The notes under the pieces are model-generated. The model had not been told where the DNA came from, searched no databases, and saw nothing but the letters and a program-made list of their open reading frames with translations. Below, piece by piece: positions 1 to 8,450 of a DNA stretch of 64,000 nt. Position numbers and translations under genes: made by a program. The DNA comes from Planctomonas psychrotolerans (GTDB taxonomy: Bacteria; Actinomycetota; Actinomycetes; Actinomycetales; Microbacteriaceae): the NCBI RefSeq assembly GCF_008642235.1, contig NZ_SJEV01000001.1, positions 1,816,400 to 1,880,399 on the forward strand, in the 5' to 3' direction. Every line of letters starts with the position of its first letter. The stretch's first letter is position 1.

Positions 1-1509
1 GCCGGGTTGCCCCTCGTCGAGCTCGTCGACTATCCGGTCGATCGCACCGCCGTCGCGCTGGTGCCCGCGTCGATGTGCCGCCGGTATCAGGTACTGCCGA
101 TCGCCATCACCGACGACCGGATCACTCTGGCCATGGTCGACCCCGGCAACGTGTTCGCCCTCGATGACGTGCGTTCGGCCGCCCGCATGCAGGTCACGCC
201 GGTCGTGGCCTCGCAGCCCGACCTCCTTGCCGCCCTCGATCGCTTCCACCGTGCGGACGGCGAACTCAGCGACCTCACCTCGGCCATCGAGGAGGAGCAC
301 GAGGAGCAGGATGCGTCGAGCGGCATCGGCGGTGCCGACGTGGATGACGACGCACCCATCGTGCGCTTCGTCAATTTGCTGGTCAGCCAGGCGATCCAGG
401 ACCGCGCGTCCGACATCCACATCGAGCCTGCGGAGAAGGACGTGCGGGTCCGTTACCGTATCGACGGCGTATTGCACGAGATGCAGCGCGCGCCCAAGAG
501 CATCCAGAACGGCGTCATCTCGCGGCTCAAGATCATGAGCGACATCGATATCGCCGAGCGGCGGAAGCCGCAGGACGGCCGCATGTCGGTTTCGCACGGC
601 GGCCGGCGCATCGACCTCCGCGTGGCCACCCTGCCCACGGTGTGGGGCGAGAAGGTCGTCATGCGCATCCTCGACAATGCCGCGTCGAACATGGACCTGC
701 GCGAACTGCACCTGCTCGACCGCAACTTCGAGGCCTACCGCCAGTCCTATTCGAAGCCGTACGGGATGATCCTCGTCACCGGCCCCACCGGGTCGGGCAA
801 GTCGACCACCCTGTACACGACGCTGAACACCGTGGCCCGTCCGGAGATCAACGTGATCACGGTCGAGGACCCGGTGGAGTACCGGATGCCCGGCATCAAT
901 CAGGTGCAGGTGAACCCGAAGGCAGGACTGACCTTCGCCAGCGCCCTCCGCTCCATCCTGCGGTCCGACCCCGACGTGGTGCTGCTCGGCGAGATCCGCG
1001 ACCACGAGACCGCGCAGATCGCTATCGAGGCCGCCCTCACCGGCCACCTCGTGCTCTCCACGCTGCACACCAACGACGCACCGAGCGCCGTGACTCGCCT
1101 CACCGAAATGGGCATCGAACCTTTCCTCGTCGGCTCCGCCCTCGACTGCGTGGTCGCCCAGCGACTCGCTCGTCGGTTGTGCGACCGCTGCAAGGCGGCG
1201 TATCAGCACGATCCCGAGGAACTGGCCCGACTGCGTCTCGGACCGGGACTCGACGCCCCGCCTGCCACGCTCTACCGGCCGGTCGGGTGCTCGTCCTGCT
1301 CGAACACCGGGTACCGCGGCCGCATCGCCGTGCACGAGGTCATGCAGGTCACCGAGGAGATCGAGCGCCATGCGGTGGCACGGTCGTCGAGCGCGGACAT
1401 CGCGCACACCGCCCGCGAGCAGGGGATGATCACGCTCCGCGAAGACGGCTGGGCCAAGGCGCTGCTGGGGTACACCTCGGTGGAGGAGATTCTGCGCGTG
1501 GTCGCATAA
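1..1509 (+). CDS. pilB: Type IV pilus extension ATPase PilB (GspE family), 5' truncated by window
   Basis: Cytoplasmic hexameric ATPase that powers pilus extension. The frame is open to base 1, so the true start lies upstream; the first in-frame start codon seen is TTG at 7. Numbering from there: an N-terminal GspE/MshEN-like domain (about 1-80), then the secretion ATPase core with Walker A GPTGSGKSTT (259-268), Walker B-type SDPDVVLLGEIRD (320-332) and a His box GHLVLSTLHT. A zinc-type four-cysteine motif (C392, C395, C428, C431) is typical of extension rather than retraction ATPases. The following pilT and pilC support the assignment. About 50 N-terminal residues are probably missing compared with the usual family length. 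Confidence 0.93.
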   Translation, partial: AGLPLVELVDYPVDRTAVALVPASMCRRYQVLPIAITDDRITLAMVDPGNVFALDDVRSAARMQVTPVVASQPDLLAALDRFHRADGELSDLTSAIEEEHEEQDASSGIGGADVDDDAPIVRFVNLLVSQAIQDRASDIHIEPAEKDVRVRYRIDGVLHEMQRAPKSIQNGVISRLKIMSDIDIAERRKPQDGRMSVSHGGRRIDLRVATLPTVWGEKVVMRILDNAASNMDLRELHLLDRNFEAYRQSYSKPYGMILVTGPTGSGKSTTLYTTLNTVARPEINVITVEDPVEYRMPGINQVQVNPKAGLTFASALRSILRSDPDVVLLGEIRDHETAQIAIEAALTGHLVLSTLHTNDAPSAVTRLTEMGIEPFLVGSALDCVVAQRLARRLCDRCKAAYQHDPEELARLRLGPGLDAPPATLYRPVGCSSCSNTGYRGRIAVHEVMQVTEEIERHAVARSSSADIAHTAREQGMITLREDGWAKALLGYTSVEEILRVVA

Positions 1510-1574
1510 CGACGGGCCTGACGGCGCGAGGGGACGCGCCGCAGGGTGGGGAAGTGCAATGGGGGGACACAGCA

Positions 1575-2948
1575 ATGGAACATCCGATCTACGAAATACC
1601 GGTCACGACGCCGGGGGACGATCGACGGCCGTACGCCGCCGCCGGAAGCGGCGGGCGGCTCACCTACGAGGTCGACGAGGCCCCAATGTGGGAGATCGAC
1701 GACGCGTCACCACGCGCCACGCCGTCGCATGCCATCCCGACAACGGTGGCCCCCGCGGAGCCGGTAACGGAGACCGCCGCGGGATCCGGAGCGGCGGTGG
1801 GCCGTCACAACGCGGATGCGGACCTCGTCGCCGCCCTCAATGACGTGCTCGACCTCAAGGCCTCCGACCTGCACGTGACGGTGAACGCCGCACCGACCAT
1901 CCGGTTGGACGGCGGGCTGAAGCCCATTCCCGGTTCGTCGCCCTGGGGGAGGGACAAGGTCACCTCGGCGCTGCGGAGCATCATGACGCCGGCTCAGCGG
2001 GAGACGTTCGAGCGCGACCTCGAACTGGACTTCGCGTACACCATCTCGAGCAACGCCCGCTTCCGGGTGAACATCTATCAGCAGCGCGGCGCGGTCGGGG
2101 CGGCGTTCCGACTGATCCCCACCGAGATCAAGTCGTTGCAGGACCTCGGCGTGCCCGACAGTGTCGCCCAGTTCTCCACCCTGGCCCGCGGCCTCGTGCT
2201 CGTCACCGGCCCCACCGGATCCGGCAAGTCGACCACCCTGGCCGCGCTCGTGGACCTGGTAAACCGCACCCGCGCCGACCACATCATGACGGTCGAAGAC
2301 CCGATCGAGTTCCTGCACTCCAACCACCTGTCGCTGGTGAACCAGCGCGAGGTTGGGAACGACACGCACAGCTTCGGCGCTGCGCTCAAGCACGTGCTGC
2401 GGCAGGACCCCGACGTGATCCTCGTGGGCGAGCTTCGGGACCTCGAGACGATCTCCGTCGCGCTCACCGCCGCCGAGACCGGGCACCTCGTGTTCGCCAC
2501 CCTGCACACCCAGGATGCCGCCCAGACGATCGACCGCGTCATCGACGTGTTCCCCCCGCACCAGCAGGGCCAGGTGCGGGCACAGCTCGCCGCCACGCTG
2601 CGGGGCGTCGTCTGCCAGACGCTCGTGAAGAAGGCGGACGGTCGCGGCCGGGTGGTCGCGACCGAGGTGCTCGTCACCACGCCGGCCATCGGAAACCTCA
2701 TCCGCGAGGGCAAGACCTATCAGATCCTCTCGTCCATGCAGGCGGGTCGCGATCTCGGCATGAACACCATGGACCAGCACCTCGCCGACCTGGTCAATGC
2801 CGGGAAAATCAGCCAGAAGGCCGCGATGGAGAAGGCCCACGACGCGGAGGGCATCAAGCGCCTCATGCATCGCGACGACTCCCGACCGACCACATCCGGG
2901 CTCGGCGGCATCGACTTCGGCGACTCCTTCTCGAGGAGGACGAGCTGA
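1575..2948 (+). CDS. pilT: Type IV pilus retraction ATPase PilT
   Basis: Retraction ATPase, 457 aa. Walker A GPTGSGKST begins at residue 212, followed by a Walker B-type segment DPDVILVGELRD, and the zinc cysteines of PilB are absent, as expected for PilT. The first ~80 residues are a proline/alanine-rich, probably disordered extension before the PAS-like domain (DLKASDLHVTVNAAPTIRLDGG), which is longer than in most PilT proteins. ATG 1575 is chosen because GGGGGGAC lies just upstream; GTG 1554 is an in-frame alternative. It sits 65 bp after pilB and its TGA overlaps the pilC ATG by one base, so the genes are probably co-transcribed. Confidence 0.93.
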   Translation: MEHPIYEIPVTTPGDDRRPYAAAGSGGRLTYEVDEAPMWEIDDASPRATPSHAIPTTVAPAEPVTETAAGSGAAVGRHNADADLVAALNDVLDLKASDLHVTVNAAPTIRLDGGLKPIPGSSPWGRDKVTSALRSIMTPAQRETFERDLELDFAYTISSNARFRVNIYQQRGAVGAAFRLIPTEIKSLQDLGVPDSVAQFSTLARGLVLVTGPTGSGKSTTLAALVDLVNRTRADHIMTVEDPIEFLHSNHLSLVNQREVGNDTHSFGAALKHVLRQDPDVILVGELRDLETISVALTAAETGHLVFATLHTQDAAQTIDRVIDVFPPHQQGQVRAQLAATLRGVVCQTLVKKADGRGRVVATEVLVTTPAIGNLIREGKTYQILSSMQAGRDLGMNTMDQHLADLVNAGKISQKAAMEKAHDAEGIKRLMHRDDSRPTTSGLGGIDFGDSFSRRTS

Positions 2949-4177
2949 TGGCAGCAACGCAGACCTACGCATACCGCGGCCGCGACACGTCGGGCAAGGT
3001 GGTCAAGGGTCGGGTGGATGCCGCCACCGAGGCCGCCGTCGCGTCGCGACTGCGCACGATGGGACTCGCGCCGATCTCCATCAGCGAGGCCTCGGCGGGC
3101 ACCGGACTCAACCGGGAGATCACCTTCGGGGGCTTCACCAAAGCCGTCGGGCTCAAGGACCTCGCCGTGATGAGCCGCCAGATGGCGACCATGATCTCGG
3201 CCGGCCTGTCACTGCTGCGGGCGCTGCACATCCTCGCGGACCAGACCGAGAATCCCACGCTCGCCAAGACACTCGAGACGGTGCGGAACGACGTGGAGAC
3301 CGGCGTGAGCCTGTCCGATGCGATGCGCAAGCACGCCGAGATCTTCCCGCCGCTGATGATCAACCTCGTGCGCGCGGGGGAGACGGGCGGCTTCCTCGAG
3401 GGATCGCTCGAGTCGATCGCGAACAACTACGAGGCGGAGGTGAAGCTCCGCGGCACCGTGAAGTCCGCACTCACCTACCCGGTGATCGTGTTGATCATGG
3501 CGGTGCTCGCCGTCATCGGCATGCTCATCTTCATCGTGCCGATCTTCGAGCAGATGTTCGCCAATCTGGGCGGCGAACTCCCGCTGCCCACGCAGTTCCT
3601 GGTGCTGCTGTCGAAGGTGATGATCTGGATCGGACCACCGCTCGCGATAGGCGCCGTGTTCTTCTCCTTCTGGTGGCGTAAGAACAAGAACACCGACCGC
3701 GTGCGACGCATCGTGGAGCCCGCCATCCTGAAGCTGCCGGTGTTCGGTCCGCTGTTCACCAAGGTCGCGATCGCGCGATTCAGTCGCAATTTCTCGACCA
3801 TGATGTCGTCGGGCGTGCCCATCCTGCAGTCGCTCGCCATCGTCGGGGAGACGTCGGGCAACTGGGTGATCGAACAGGCGCTGATCAAGGTGCAGGACTC
3901 CGTGCGCACGGGCAAGTCGGTGGCCGGACCGCTCTCGGCGGAACCCGTGTTCCCGTCGATGGTGTCGCAGATGATCGCGGTAGGCGAGGACTCGGGCGCG
4001 ATGGAACAGATGCTGAGCAAGATCGCCGACTTCTACGACGAAGAGGTCACCTCCACCACGGAGCAGCTCACCGCCCTCATCGAACCGCTCATGATCGCCT
4101 TCATCGGCGTGGTGATCGGCGGCATGATCGTGGCGCTCTACCTCCCCGTCTTCACCATCTTCGAGAACATCAAGTAG
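2948..4177 (+). CDS. pilC: Type IV pilus inner-membrane platform protein PilC
   Basis: Polytopic membrane platform protein (GspF/PilC family), 409 aa, that couples the PilB/PilT motors to the growing pilin helix. Two repeated T2SSF domains are visible (about 75-200 and 275-400), each starting with a conserved helix such as SRQMATMISAGLSLLRAL and FSRNFSTMMSSGVPILQSL, with hydrophobic membrane segments near 170-200, 220-245 and 375-400. The N-terminal YAYRGRDTSGKVVKGRVDA segment is typical of PilC. Start and stop overlap (TGATG) with pilT. A hairpin follows the stop codon. Confidence 0.93.
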   Translation: MAATQTYAYRGRDTSGKVVKGRVDAATEAAVASRLRTMGLAPISISEASAGTGLNREITFGGFTKAVGLKDLAVMSRQMATMISAGLSLLRALHILADQTENPTLAKTLETVRNDVETGVSLSDAMRKHAEIFPPLMINLVRAGETGGFLEGSLESIANNYEAEVKLRGTVKSALTYPVIVLIMAVLAVIGMLIFIVPIFEQMFANLGGELPLPTQFLVLLSKVMIWIGPPLAIGAVFFSFWWRKNKNTDRVRRIVEPAILKLPVFGPLFTKVAIARFSRNFSTMMSSGVPILQSLAIVGETSGNWVIEQALIKVQDSVRTGKSVAGPLSAEPVFPSMVSQMIAVGEDSGAMEQMLSKIADFYDEEVTSTTEQLTALIEPLMIAFIGVVIGGMIVALYLPVFTIFENIK

Positions 4178-4178
4178 C

Positions 4179-4203
4179 GCGTGCCCCCGGACTGGGGGCG
4201 CGC
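4179..4203 (+). terminator. Hairpin after pilC (terminator-like)
   Basis: A 10-bp stem (4179-4188 with 4194-4203, one G-U pair) closes a GGACT loop directly after the pilC stop. No T-run follows, so it may be a weak terminator or an mRNA 3' stabiliser separating motor genes from the pilin gene. Confidence 0.5.
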
Positions 4204-4326
4204 TCTGCGCTTAAACCCCCTATTCAAGGGATGCCCGGATTTCCCGGGCCCGCATAGCGTTTTGATCAGGGTCATCACCGTGGGGGGACGGCCTGAAACA
4301 TTCACTCACCTAGATAGGACAGCACC

Positions 4327-4767
4327 GTGATGATCCGCTTTTCCGACGCACTGACCGCCCGCCGCGACGCACTGAAGAACGATGACAAGGGATTCACCCT
4401 CATCGAGCTCCTCGTGGTCGTGCTCATCATCGGCGTTCTCGCCGCCATCGCCATCCCGATCTTCCTCGGCCAGCAGACCGCCGCCAAGGAGAGTGCGGCC
4501 CAGTCCGACGTTTCGAGCGCGAAGACGGCCGTCATTGCTCAGCTCGTTACGGGCGCCGCCGTGCCGACCGGCGTGTTGACCGCGAGCTCGCTGGACGGCT
4601 TCGCACCGTCCGGCAAGGTCACGGTCGAGGTGACCGTCCCGGCCGGTGGCATCAAGGATGGCTTCTGCATCGACGCCATCCACACCGAGACCAGCCAGTC
4701 GTATGGCGCGACGGACGACTCCGGTGTCGCCAAGGGCACCTGCGCAGCCGGTGTCTTCACGCCCTAG
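4327..4767 (+). CDS. pilA: Type IV major pilin (PilA-like prepilin)
   Basis: Structural pilin precursor, 146 aa. A positively charged 22-residue leader ends in KG, followed by the class-III processing site G22|FTLIE with the conserved Glu at mature position +5 (E27) and a hydrophobic alpha1 helix (24-47). The short C-terminal globular domain has two cysteines (C114, C139) placed like the disulfide D-loop of type IVa pilins. The annotated start is GTG 4327; ATG 4330 is equally possible, and AGGA at 4316-4319 serves either. It stands between two hairpins, so it may be expressed more highly than its neighbours. Cleavage is expected by the prepilin peptidase at 7588-8415. Confidence 0.92.
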   Translation: MMIRFSDALTARRDALKNDDKGFTLIELLVVVLIIGVLAAIAIPIFLGQQTAAKESAAQSDVSSAKTAVIAQLVTGAAVPTGVLTASSLDGFAPSGKVTVEVTVPAGGIKDGFCIDAIHTETSQSYGATDDSGVAKGTCAAGVFTP

Positions 4768-4786
4768 CACCACCTAGCACCCGAAG

Positions 4787-4823
4787 AACGGTGGGATGTC
4801 GCGTTCCGCGGCATCCCACCGTT
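4787..4823 (+). terminator. Strong hairpin after the major pilin gene
   Basis: A 12-bp perfect stem (AACGGTGGGATG at 4787-4798 with its complement at 4812-4823) is continued inside by a G-U pair and CGCG/CGCG around a TTC loop, about 17 bp in all. No T-run follows. It is likely a terminator or 3' stability element between the abundant pilin and the minor prepilins. Confidence 0.65.
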
Positions 4824-4901
4824 GTGCGACCAGCACGTCTTAACAGCACGTCCAGCAGGTCACAGACTCTGACACGTTGGAACATCGAGAGGGGGATCAA
4901 G

Positions 4902-5321
4902 ATGTCCACAGTTCGCACAACGCCTGACGATGGCGACGCCGGCTTCGGCATGATCGAGATCGTCGTGTCGATGTTCCTGCTCGGCATCCTCGCCATCGCC
5001 TTCCTTCCGCTGCTGGTCACCTCGATGACCACCACCGCGACCAACACGTCTTTCGCGTCGGCAAGCCAGCTCGTCGGCCAGCAGCTCGACGCCGCACGAG
5101 CCCTCGGCCCGACCTGTGCCGCCGTGCAGGCCTTCGACGACACCCTGCCCGCCCCGACCACCGATCCTCGCGGTGTGGAGTACCAGCCGCGGCGGGCCGT
5201 CAGCCCCTGCCCCTCCTCGTTCCCGGGCACCGTTCCCGTGCGGGTGTGGGTCACCGAGGTCGGCGACACCCGATCGCTCTCCGAGGCCGTCACCCTCGTC
5301 TTCGTGGAGTCGGCCGCATGA
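4902..5321 (+). CDS. Minor prepilin-like protein (PilV-type)
   Basis: Small prepilin-like protein, 139 aa. The N-terminal leader ends in G14 followed by FGMIE, so the class-III cleavage site and the +5 glutamate (E19) are present, then a hydrophobic helix IVVSMFLLGILAIAFLPLL. The remainder is a short ectodomain with two cysteines (CAAV, CPSS). ATG 4902 has GAGAGGGGG about 10 bp upstream; an upstream in-frame ATG at 4791 falls inside the hairpin and is unlikely. The stop overlaps the next start (ATGA). It probably acts as a minor pilin priming or decorating the pilus; assignment to PilV is by position and type only. Confidence 0.8.
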   Translation: MSTVRTTPDDGDAGFGMIEIVVSMFLLGILAIAFLPLLVTSMTTTATNTSFASASQLVGQQLDAARALGPTCAAVQAFDDTLPAPTTDPRGVEYQPRRAVSPCPSSFPGTVPVRVWVTEVGDTRSLSEAVTLVFVESAA

Positions 5322-5923
5322 GCACCGACGTCCGCAGAGCCGCACGCAACGACCGCGGAGAAGCCCGCTACGAGCGCGGCTTCACCCTCGTGGAACTCCT
5401 GATCTACTCCATGCTCTCCATCGTCGTGCTGCTGATCGTGGGCGGTATCCTCATCAACTCGCTGCGCGCCGAACAACTCGTGCGCACCTCCACCGACGCG
5501 ACGAGCACCGGCCAGCTCGTCTCGCAATCGGTCACCACCGGGGTGCGCAACGCGAGCGCGATCGCGTGGAGCGAACCCGCTCCCGGCACCGAGCTCCTGC
5601 TCGTCCGCACCGTCGGATCGGGCGCCACCGAGACCTGGTCGTGCCAGGCCTGGCACTTCGGCGGCGGAGAGGTGCGCACCACACGGTCGACGAGCCTCAT
5701 TCCGACGCCCACGGCTGCGGCCCTGTCCGGCTGGACGCTGCTCGTCGATGGCGCCGCGCCCTCCGCGGGCAGTCCCGTCTTCGATCTCGACGCCACCGAG
5801 CGCCGAGTGGACCTCACCGTCGAGGTCGCCGCGGGCACCGGCAAGCCGGTACTGATCAAGACGTCGGCACTCAGCCGCCAGCCCGTGTCACCGACCGGAG
5901 CGGAGAGCGCCCCGTGTTTCTGA
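5318..5923 (+). CDS. Minor prepilin-like protein (PilW/PulJ-type)
   Basis: Prepilin-like protein of 201 aa. The leader ends RG21|FTLVE with Glu at +5 (E26), followed by LLIYSMLSIVVLLIVGGILI, a typical alpha1 membrane helix. The ectodomain has no recognisable catalytic motif. ATG 5318 overlaps the previous stop by four bases, and the next gene begins inside its 3' end, so translation is probably coupled through this trio. Likely part of a minor pilin complex; the PilW/PulJ label is inference from order. Confidence 0.8.
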   Translation: MSTDVRRAARNDRGEARYERGFTLVELLIYSMLSIVVLLIVGGILINSLRAEQLVRTSTDATSTGQLVSQSVTTGVRNASAIAWSEPAPGTELLLVRTVGSGATETWSCQAWHFGGGEVRTTRSTSLIPTPTAAALSGWTLLVDGAAPSAGSPVFDLDATERRVDLTVEVAAGTGKPVLIKTSALSRQPVSPTGAESAPCF

Positions 5924-7542
5924 ACCGCACCGCCGCGCGTCTGCGCGACGAGGACGAGGGCAGCACGATGCTCGCGGTGATCGGTCTCATGGCCGTCACC
6001 GCGGTGATCAGCGTGACGGTTGCCGCCGCCACCATCCACGGCTTGGGCGTGTCCAGTTCCGTGCAGGCGTCCATCCAGTCCCGCGCCGCCGCGGAGGCGG
6101 GCATCGACGTCGCCCGCGCCGGCCTGCTCACCGCCGGGAGCTGCGGCTCGGTCTCCGGCGTCTACGAGTCCACCACCGCGCCGGCGTACCGGGCACGGGT
6201 GCAGTACGACGCCGGCGGCGGGTGGGTCTCCGGATGCCCCATCGACACCGCGACACTCGTGCGTATCGAGTCGGTGGGCACTGCCAACGCCGCCGGTGTC
6301 GCCGGGGCATCGTCGGGCGACACCCGCACGGTGGAAGCGATCTTCAACTTCGTGCCCGACTACGTCGAGGTACCGCAGATCGACGCCGCCGTGTACGCGC
6401 ACGAGATCCAGGGCGCGCTCAAGAACTTCGAACTCATTTCGGCCGACAACAGCCTCGCCGCAGACGTGCAGATCCGCAACGGCAACGTCACGTGCCTCAA
6501 CGGCGCCACCATCGCGGGCGACGTGATCCTCGGCAACGGCTTCGCCGCGCTCAAGGACTGCGCGGTGACCGGGTCCGTGCACGTGTCCCAGTACGTGCAC
6601 GCGGAGAACGGGAGCCGCGTGCGGGGCGACGTGATCGCAGCGGGCGTCGGCGTCGCGGCCGGGTCGGATGTGGCCCGCGTCGGTAGCGGCAGCATCGTCG
6701 ACGGCAATGTTTACGCCGGTGGTACGACCAGCGTGCTGAGCTCGAGCGTCTCACGGGTCAAGAAGAACATCACGGTCGCGGGCACCGGGTCGAGCGCGGC
6801 GAGGGTGGCGAGCGGATCCGTTGTGGAGGGCAACGTCATCTCCAGTGGTTCGGTGAGCGCCGCGGGCACCGTGCAGGGAACGACCAGCACGAACGTGGGC
6901 GGTCTTTCCGCGCCGCCCCTTCCGCTCATCCCGAACTGGACCGACGTGCCATACCCGTCGAGCACCTGGGCGAACAACGGCTTCACGGAGATCACCTGGA
7001 CCGGATCCTGCTCGATCGGCCACGGCGACCCGCGATGGGCCGCTCTGGCGACCCGCACCACGCCGACGGTGGTCAACGCACTCGGCTGCGGACCCGCCGG
7101 CATCCACACCCTGAGCACGGTCGATCCGCTGGCGTTGAAGACGAAGATCGCCTTCATCGCGCAGTCATTCAGTTTCGACAAGCTACGGCTGGAGTCGGCG
7201 ACCGCCGCGAATCAGAACGTGTGGTTCATCGTGCCCGACAACACCGCGGATGGCCTGCCCACCTGCCCCTCCGCCACGGCCGGCGACATCTACCTCCACA
7301 ACGAGGCCGACATCGCCCTCACTATTTCGGCGATGGCCTACACTCCCTGCACCGTGTACAGCGATCGTGATGGCTGGCGTGGCCAGATCTACGGCGGCGA
7401 GGTCGAGTTCGGCCAGCAGGCCAAACTCACCTTCGTTCCGGTGGGAGTGCCCGGCGTGAGCTTCACCGGAGGCCTGCCCCCGACTCTCGTACTGAACGGC
7501 GGCCACCTGGCCAACCTCCGCAGCATCCGCGAACTGTCCTGA
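5914..7542 (+). CDS. PilX-like pilus-tip candidate with beta-repeat (bactofilin-like) ectodomain
   Basis: Large protein of 542 aa starting at GTG 5914 inside the preceding gene. Residues about 17-45 (STMLAVIGLMAVTAVISVTV...) form a single membrane helix like that of PilX proteins. The typical GFTLIE signal is degenerate (EG-STMLA, no +5 Glu). Residues about 190-324 are a run of short repeats with the pattern G-x-V-x-G-[ND]-V-I (AGDVILGNG, RGDVIAAG, DGNVYAGG, EGNVISSG) resembling the right-handed beta-helix of polymer-forming/bactofilin proteins. The C-terminal third contains several cysteines and no known motif. It is probably an exported tip or adhesive subunit assembled with the two minor prepilins; the function is inferred from context. 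Confidence 0.7.
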   Translation: MFLNRTAARLRDEDEGSTMLAVIGLMAVTAVISVTVAAATIHGLGVSSSVQASIQSRAAAEAGIDVARAGLLTAGSCGSVSGVYESTTAPAYRARVQYDAGGGWVSGCPIDTATLVRIESVGTANAAGVAGASSGDTRTVEAIFNFVPDYVEVPQIDAAVYAHEIQGALKNFELISADNSLAADVQIRNGNVTCLNGATIAGDVILGNGFAALKDCAVTGSVHVSQYVHAENGSRVRGDVIAAGVGVAAGSDVARVGSGSIVDGNVYAGGTTSVLSSSVSRVKKNITVAGTGSSAARVASGSVVEGNVISSGSVSAAGTVQGTTSTNVGGLSAPPLPLIPNWTDVPYPSSTWANNGFTEITWTGSCSIGHGDPRWAALATRTTPTVVNALGCGPAGIHTLSTVDPLALKTKIAFIAQSFSFDKLRLESATAANQNVWFIVPDNTADGLPTCPSATAGDIYLHNEADIALTISAMAYTPCTVYSDRDGWRGQIYGGEVEFGQQAKLTFVPVGVPGVSFTGGLPPTLVLNGGHLANLRSIRELS

Positions 7543-7587
7543 CCCGATGCCCGCAACCGACTGCCCTGAACCCGGAAAGGACCCCGC

Positions 7588-8415
7588 ATGACCGTCGCAC
7601 TGGGCGCCGCCGCCGGGATCCTCGGGCTGCTCATCGGGTCGTTCCTCAACGTGGTGATCCACCGCGTGCCTCGGGGCGAGTCCGTGGTGTCACCGGCGAG
7701 CGCCTGCCCGGGGTGCGGAACACCCATCCGACGACGCGACAACGTGCCGGTGCTGTCCTGGCTTCTCCTCCGCGGTCGCTGTCGCGACTGCCGCATGGGT
7801 ATTCCCGCGCGGTATCCGCTCATCGAGCTCGGAACGGCAATCTTCTTCGCCGTCACCGCGGTTCGGTTCGCAGGCGCCCTGGTTCGCGCGGACACCGGCA
7901 CCGAGGTCGCCGCCGAGGCAGTCGTTCTCGTCGCCTACCTCTATCTCGCCGCGATCTCCGTGGCGCTCGCGACGATCGACCTCGAGACTCACCGGCTCCC
8001 CAACGCGATCGTGCTGCCTGCCTACGTCGTCGGTATCGCGGCGCTCGCCGTTGCGGCGCTGCTCACTCCGGATGCCGAGGCCCTGCTCCGCGCCGGCGTC
8101 GGAGCGATGGCGATGGGAGGCGTGTACCTCGCCATGGCCGTGCTGTTCGCGGGCGGCATGGGATTCGGTGACGTCAAGCTCGCCGGCGTGCTCGGTCTGT
8201 TCCTCGGCTGGCTGGGCTGGGGAGAGCTGCTCGTCGGCTTCTTCGCCGCGTTCGTACTCGGTGGTGTCTACTCCGTGATCCTGCTCGCCAGTCGGCGGGC
8301 GCACCGTCGCACCGGCATACCGTTCGGGCCGTGGATGCTGGGCGGGGCATGGCTCGGCATCTTCTTCGGATCACACATCTGGACTGCATACCTGCGTTTC
8401 GTGGGCCTGGGGTAG
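7588..8415 (+). CDS. pilD: Prepilin peptidase / N-methyltransferase (PilD, A24 family)
   Basis: Membrane aspartic protease that cleaves prepilin leaders and methylates the new N-terminus, 275 aa. The N-terminal cytoplasmic domain carries the CPGC...CRDC zinc motif (C40, C43, C65, C68). The two catalytic aspartates are visible: D131 in TIDLETHRLPN and D195 in GFGDVK. About seven hydrophobic segments span the rest. GGAAAGGA precedes ATG 7588. Its substrates are presumably the pilin and prepilins encoded just upstream. Confidence 0.94.
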   Translation: MTVALGAAAGILGLLIGSFLNVVIHRVPRGESVVSPASACPGCGTPIRRRDNVPVLSWLLLRGRCRDCRMGIPARYPLIELGTAIFFAVTAVRFAGALVRADTGTEVAAEAVVLVAYLYLAAISVALATIDLETHRLPNAIVLPAYVVGIAALAVAALLTPDAEALLRAGVGAMAMGGVYLAMAVLFAGGMGFGDVKLAGVLGLFLGWLGWGELLVGFFAAFVLGGVYSVILLASRRAHRRTGIPFGPWMLGGAWLGIFFGSHIWTAYLRFVGLG

Positions 8416-8450
8416 GCGCACGGCGCATGACAACAAGGGGGAACGGTCGA

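Noticed and set aside
642-1574. Extended in-frame sequence upstream of pilT suggesting a 768-aa protein
   Set aside because: The upstream part is an out-of-frame reading of pilB; a ribosome site supports ATG 1575.
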